Source of the DNA: Owenia fusiformis
Lineage: Eukaryota; Annelida; Polychaeta; Sabellida; Oweniidae
Assembly (NCBI GenBank): GCA_903813345.2
Contig: CAIIXF020000008.1
Span: 19,702,822-19,762,821 of the forward strand
Direction: 5' to 3'
DNA: 60,000 nt
The notes under the pieces were generated by a model that did not search any database, was not told where the DNA came from, and worked only from the letters and a program-made list of their open reading frames with translations. The position numbers were made by a program, and so were the translations under genes. The first letter of the stretch is position 1, and every line of letters starts with the position of its first letter. Shown in pieces: positions 57,414-60,000 of the stretch.

Positions 57414-58440
57414 ATCAGAGATATGGAGTTAAATGAAGAGGAAGTGTAAATCAGATATATGGTGTTAAATGAAGAGGAAGTATAAACCAGAGATATTGAT
57501 TTAAATGAAAAGGAAGTTTAAAACATAGAGATATGGAGTTAAATGAAGATGGAGTATAAACCAGAGATATGGTGTTAAATGAAGAGGAAGTATAAATCAG
57601 AGATATTGATTTAAATGAAGAGGAAGTTTAAAACATAGAGATATGGAGTTAAATGAAGAGGGAGTATAAATCAGAGATATTGATTTAAATGAAGAGGAAG
57701 TGTAAAACAGATATACACCATATTGATTTAAATGAAGAGGGGGTATAAATCAGAGATATGGTGTCAAATGAAGAGGAAGTGCAAAACATAGAGGCATAGC
57801 GTTTCATGAAGAGGAAGTGCAAAACATAGAGATGTGGAGTTACATGAAGAGGAAGTGCAAAACATAGAGACATAGAGTTACATGAAGAGGAAGTGCAAAA
57901 CATAGAGACATAGAGTTACATGAAGAGGAAGTGCAAAACATAGAGATGTGAAGTTACATGAAGAGGAAGTGAAAAACATAGAGATGTGGAGTTACATGAA
58001 GGGGAAGTGCAAAACATAGAAACATAATGTTACATGAAGAGGAAGTGCAAAACTAAAGATGTGGAGTTACATGAAGGGGAAGTGCAAAACATAGAAACAT
58101 AATGTTACATGAAGAGGAAGTGCAAAACTAAAGATGTGGAGTTACATGAAGAGGAAGTGAAAAACATAGAGACATAGAGTTACATGAAGAGGAAGTGCAA
58201 AACATAGAGACATAGAGTTACATGAAGAGGAAGTGCAAAACATAGAGATGTGGAGTTACATGAAGAGGAAGTGAAAAACATAGAGACATAGAGTTACATG
58301 AAGAGGAAGTGAAAAACATAGAGACATAGAGTTACATGAAGAGGAAGTGCAAAACATAGAGACATAGAGTTACATGAAGAGGAAATGTAAGACATAGAGA
58401 CAAGGAGTTAAATGAAGAGGAGTTAGTGTAAAACATAGAA
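57380..58440 (+). repeat. Stop-codon minisatellite after DEG/ENaC copy 2
   Basis: About 28 copies of a 36-38-bp unit. The first is the gene's own ending, ATG GAG TTA AAT GAA GAG followed by GAA GTG TAA. Early units keep 36 bp and several retain the whole MELNEEEV-stop mini-frame. Later units are 38 bp and the TAA has become CAA, as in GAAGTGCAAAACATAGAG. Minus-strand frames across it are by-products. Confidence 0.95.
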
Positions 58441-59205
58441 ACATTATTTGGTTACTACATCTTTTGTAAACACATGTACCTCCTTTCCATTACTTAATTT
58501 ACCATGATTTCAAACAAGGGAAATGCTGTATCGTTATATTGAACAATGGACATAAAATATTTTCTGTTGACCATGATGAATCCTGATAAATAGATTGTAA
58601 AATTATTATAGATCATGAACAGTAATCTGGTGATATGTTTAAGAAGTATTTTAAAAGTACTATTTTAGAAGTGATTCCATTAAATATGTTTCGTCAATAT
58701 AGTTCTGAAAAAATGATAGGGCAAAGGTTAATTCATTCAAAATTGAAACATGACCCTGGATTAAAAATTAGTACCAGTTAAACACAATGGTGTTGAAGTT
58801 AACATCATTTCTAAAAACATTTAAGATATTCATTTTGTTGAGAAATGTTTGCACTCCTTACATTAAAAGTACTTCTGATAATTTTGAGATCTTAAGATTT
58901 CAGAATATATTGCAATATATATTGAACATTATTGATAACTTTATTCCAGGTATATAACAATGATGATAACTTAATTCTCGAATATTATTAATGACTGTTA
59001 TTCTGATGACTAAAACTTTTGAAATTATAATTATAACAAAGTACATGTACAGTAATATATTATTTAGTATTTAGAAATGTTATTTTAGAAGCTTTTGTTG
59101 ATTAAAACAAATCTTTTTATTGTTGTTAACTGCAACATAACATTAATGATGAGTTGTAAGATTTTATAAACAGGCTGTCTAAATTTTGGTAGGAAGATGT
59201 TACAT

Positions 59206-59530
59206 TATTACCACCTTGCCGGGCCAGTTCTAAGGGCTTTAGTGCTAGTTTAGAAGGCGTTTATTTTACTATATCGACCTGAGAAATGTGTGATGTCATA
59301 GTGGTGGTCCATATGGACTAGAATATATTCTGGACCGGCAATTTTCCCCGGGAAATTAAATATCGTTCAATGCGTAAGATTTTCTTGCTGTTTCAGTCCT
59401 GGTCATTAACGGTGGTAATAATACTAATAACGTCATTTCTGTGAGCGATATAGTGAAATATGGGACCTTGGGCCTTCGGCCCTTGGTCCCATATTTCACT
59501 ATATCGCCCTTAGAAATGACGTTATTGTAC
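59206..59530. mobile_element. Foldback insertion in the copy 2/3 spacer
   Basis: Absent from the paralogous spacer at about 55310-55330, so it inserted after the duplication. It starts ATTATTACCACC, whose inverse GGTGGTAATAAT lies at 59409-59420. It ends with a long hairpin at 59426-59526. Class unknown. Confidence 0.75.
59426..59526. repeat. Long hairpin with roughly 50-base arms
   Basis: Blocks AATAACGTCATTTCT and CGATATAGTGAAATATGGGA pair with their inverses across a centre GGGCCTTCGGCCC. The only gaps are a 5-base and a 2-base mismatch bubble. Confidence 0.93.
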
Positions 59531-59977
59531 TATTCTTTAATATGATAACACAGATAAGTACAATTGATACATGAAAAAAACTAAAATCTAAAAACTAATA
59601 TGTTATTATTTCTAGAACAGAGAGTTACACAGAATGAAATCCTAGATATATGAAAAAAGAGTGAATTAATAGGGTGTTGGAATTAATAAGTGCATTAATG
59701 CATAATAAATGAAATACAATCTATTGTTATAACTGGAGATGATTTATGACATGTTTAGTTGATTTTTATTGGTATAAAATGTTAATAATTGCACCTGTAG
59801 TATTACAAAATAGAATTTGATGTGGTGGGATGCCATTAGAGTTACATTTAAAGTGTAAACGGAAAAAATTGGATATAACATCTGAAACATGAATTGCTTG
59901 AATTATTATTATGGCAGTGTGAGCTGAGAGTGAGTTTGAAGAGTTGGAAATGATATAATAAACACTAACTAGATATA

Positions 59978-60000
59978 ATGGAGTCAGACGATGAAGAAGG
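59978..60000 (+). CDS. DEG/ENaC copy 3, 5' fragment at window edge
   Basis: ATG GAG TCA GAC GAT GAA GAA: MESDDEE, matching the first residues of copy 1 (MESDEEE) and preceded by the same 17-base upstream word. It runs past the end of the window. Confidence 0.8.

Larger units (their letters stand above)
58441..59977 (+). other. Spacer between DEG/ENaC copies 2 and 3
   Basis: Aligns with 54340-55793 except for the single 42-bp unit and an insertion at about 59206-59530. The last 30 bases before the copy 3 start (AACACTAACTAGATATA...) match copy 1 more closely than copy 2. Confidence 0.7.

Noticed and set aside
54158-57903. Minus-strand open frames across the stop-codon arrays (for example 57685-57903)
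   Set aside because: Reverse translation of a minisatellite. No start context, no homology.

Overview
This is an AT-rich animal nuclear sequence. Genes are split by GT-AG introns of up to about 14 kb, and the introns and spacers are packed with small inverted-repeat DNA transposons, mariner elements and minisatellites. The protein families (an OvoA-type methyltransferase module, a GALNT14/16-type glycosyltransferase, DEG/ENaC channels) and the repeat landscape fit a marine invertebrate bilaterian. I cannot name the phylum from sequence alone.

Layout. (1) 3500-8308, minus strand: a complete four-exon, 296-residue methyltransferase that matches the C-terminal methyltransferase module of ovothiol synthase OvoA. 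Here it stands alone behind an N-terminal membrane segment. (2) 8309-8833: a divergent promoter interval carrying a MITE. (3) 8834-46096, plus strand: eight exons of a polypeptide GalNAc-transferase, from the membrane anchor to about the middle of the catalytic domain. The remaining exons are not found in the window. (4) 46097-50534: spacer. (5) 50535-60000, plus strand: a tandem cluster of intronless DEG/ENaC sodium-channel genes. Copy 1 is split near its start codon by a young mariner transposon (50565-52526). Copy 2 (55794-57413) is intact. Copy 3 starts at 59978 and runs off the window.

The most striking pattern is that tandem arrays sit exactly on gene punctuation in three unrelated genes. 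Next to exon 3 of the methyltransferase, 15 copies of a perfect 5' splice-site 9-mer repeat on the coding strand. In the GalNAc-transferase, the exon-6 acceptor plus the first 52-54 bases of the exon is repeated 13 times as a frame-preserving 75-bp unit. In the DEG/ENaC genes, the last eight codons plus stop are repeated about 6 times (copy 1) and about 28 times (copy 2).

Mobile DNA includes two MITE families with 9-bp target duplications, a foldback family whose ends read CAGGCCCGTAGCCAGG (eight copies), a 3.56-kb inverted-repeat transposon, a LINE fragment nested in a TIR element, and several TA-flanked mariner-type elements. One of these shares the long-TIR design of the intact mariner.
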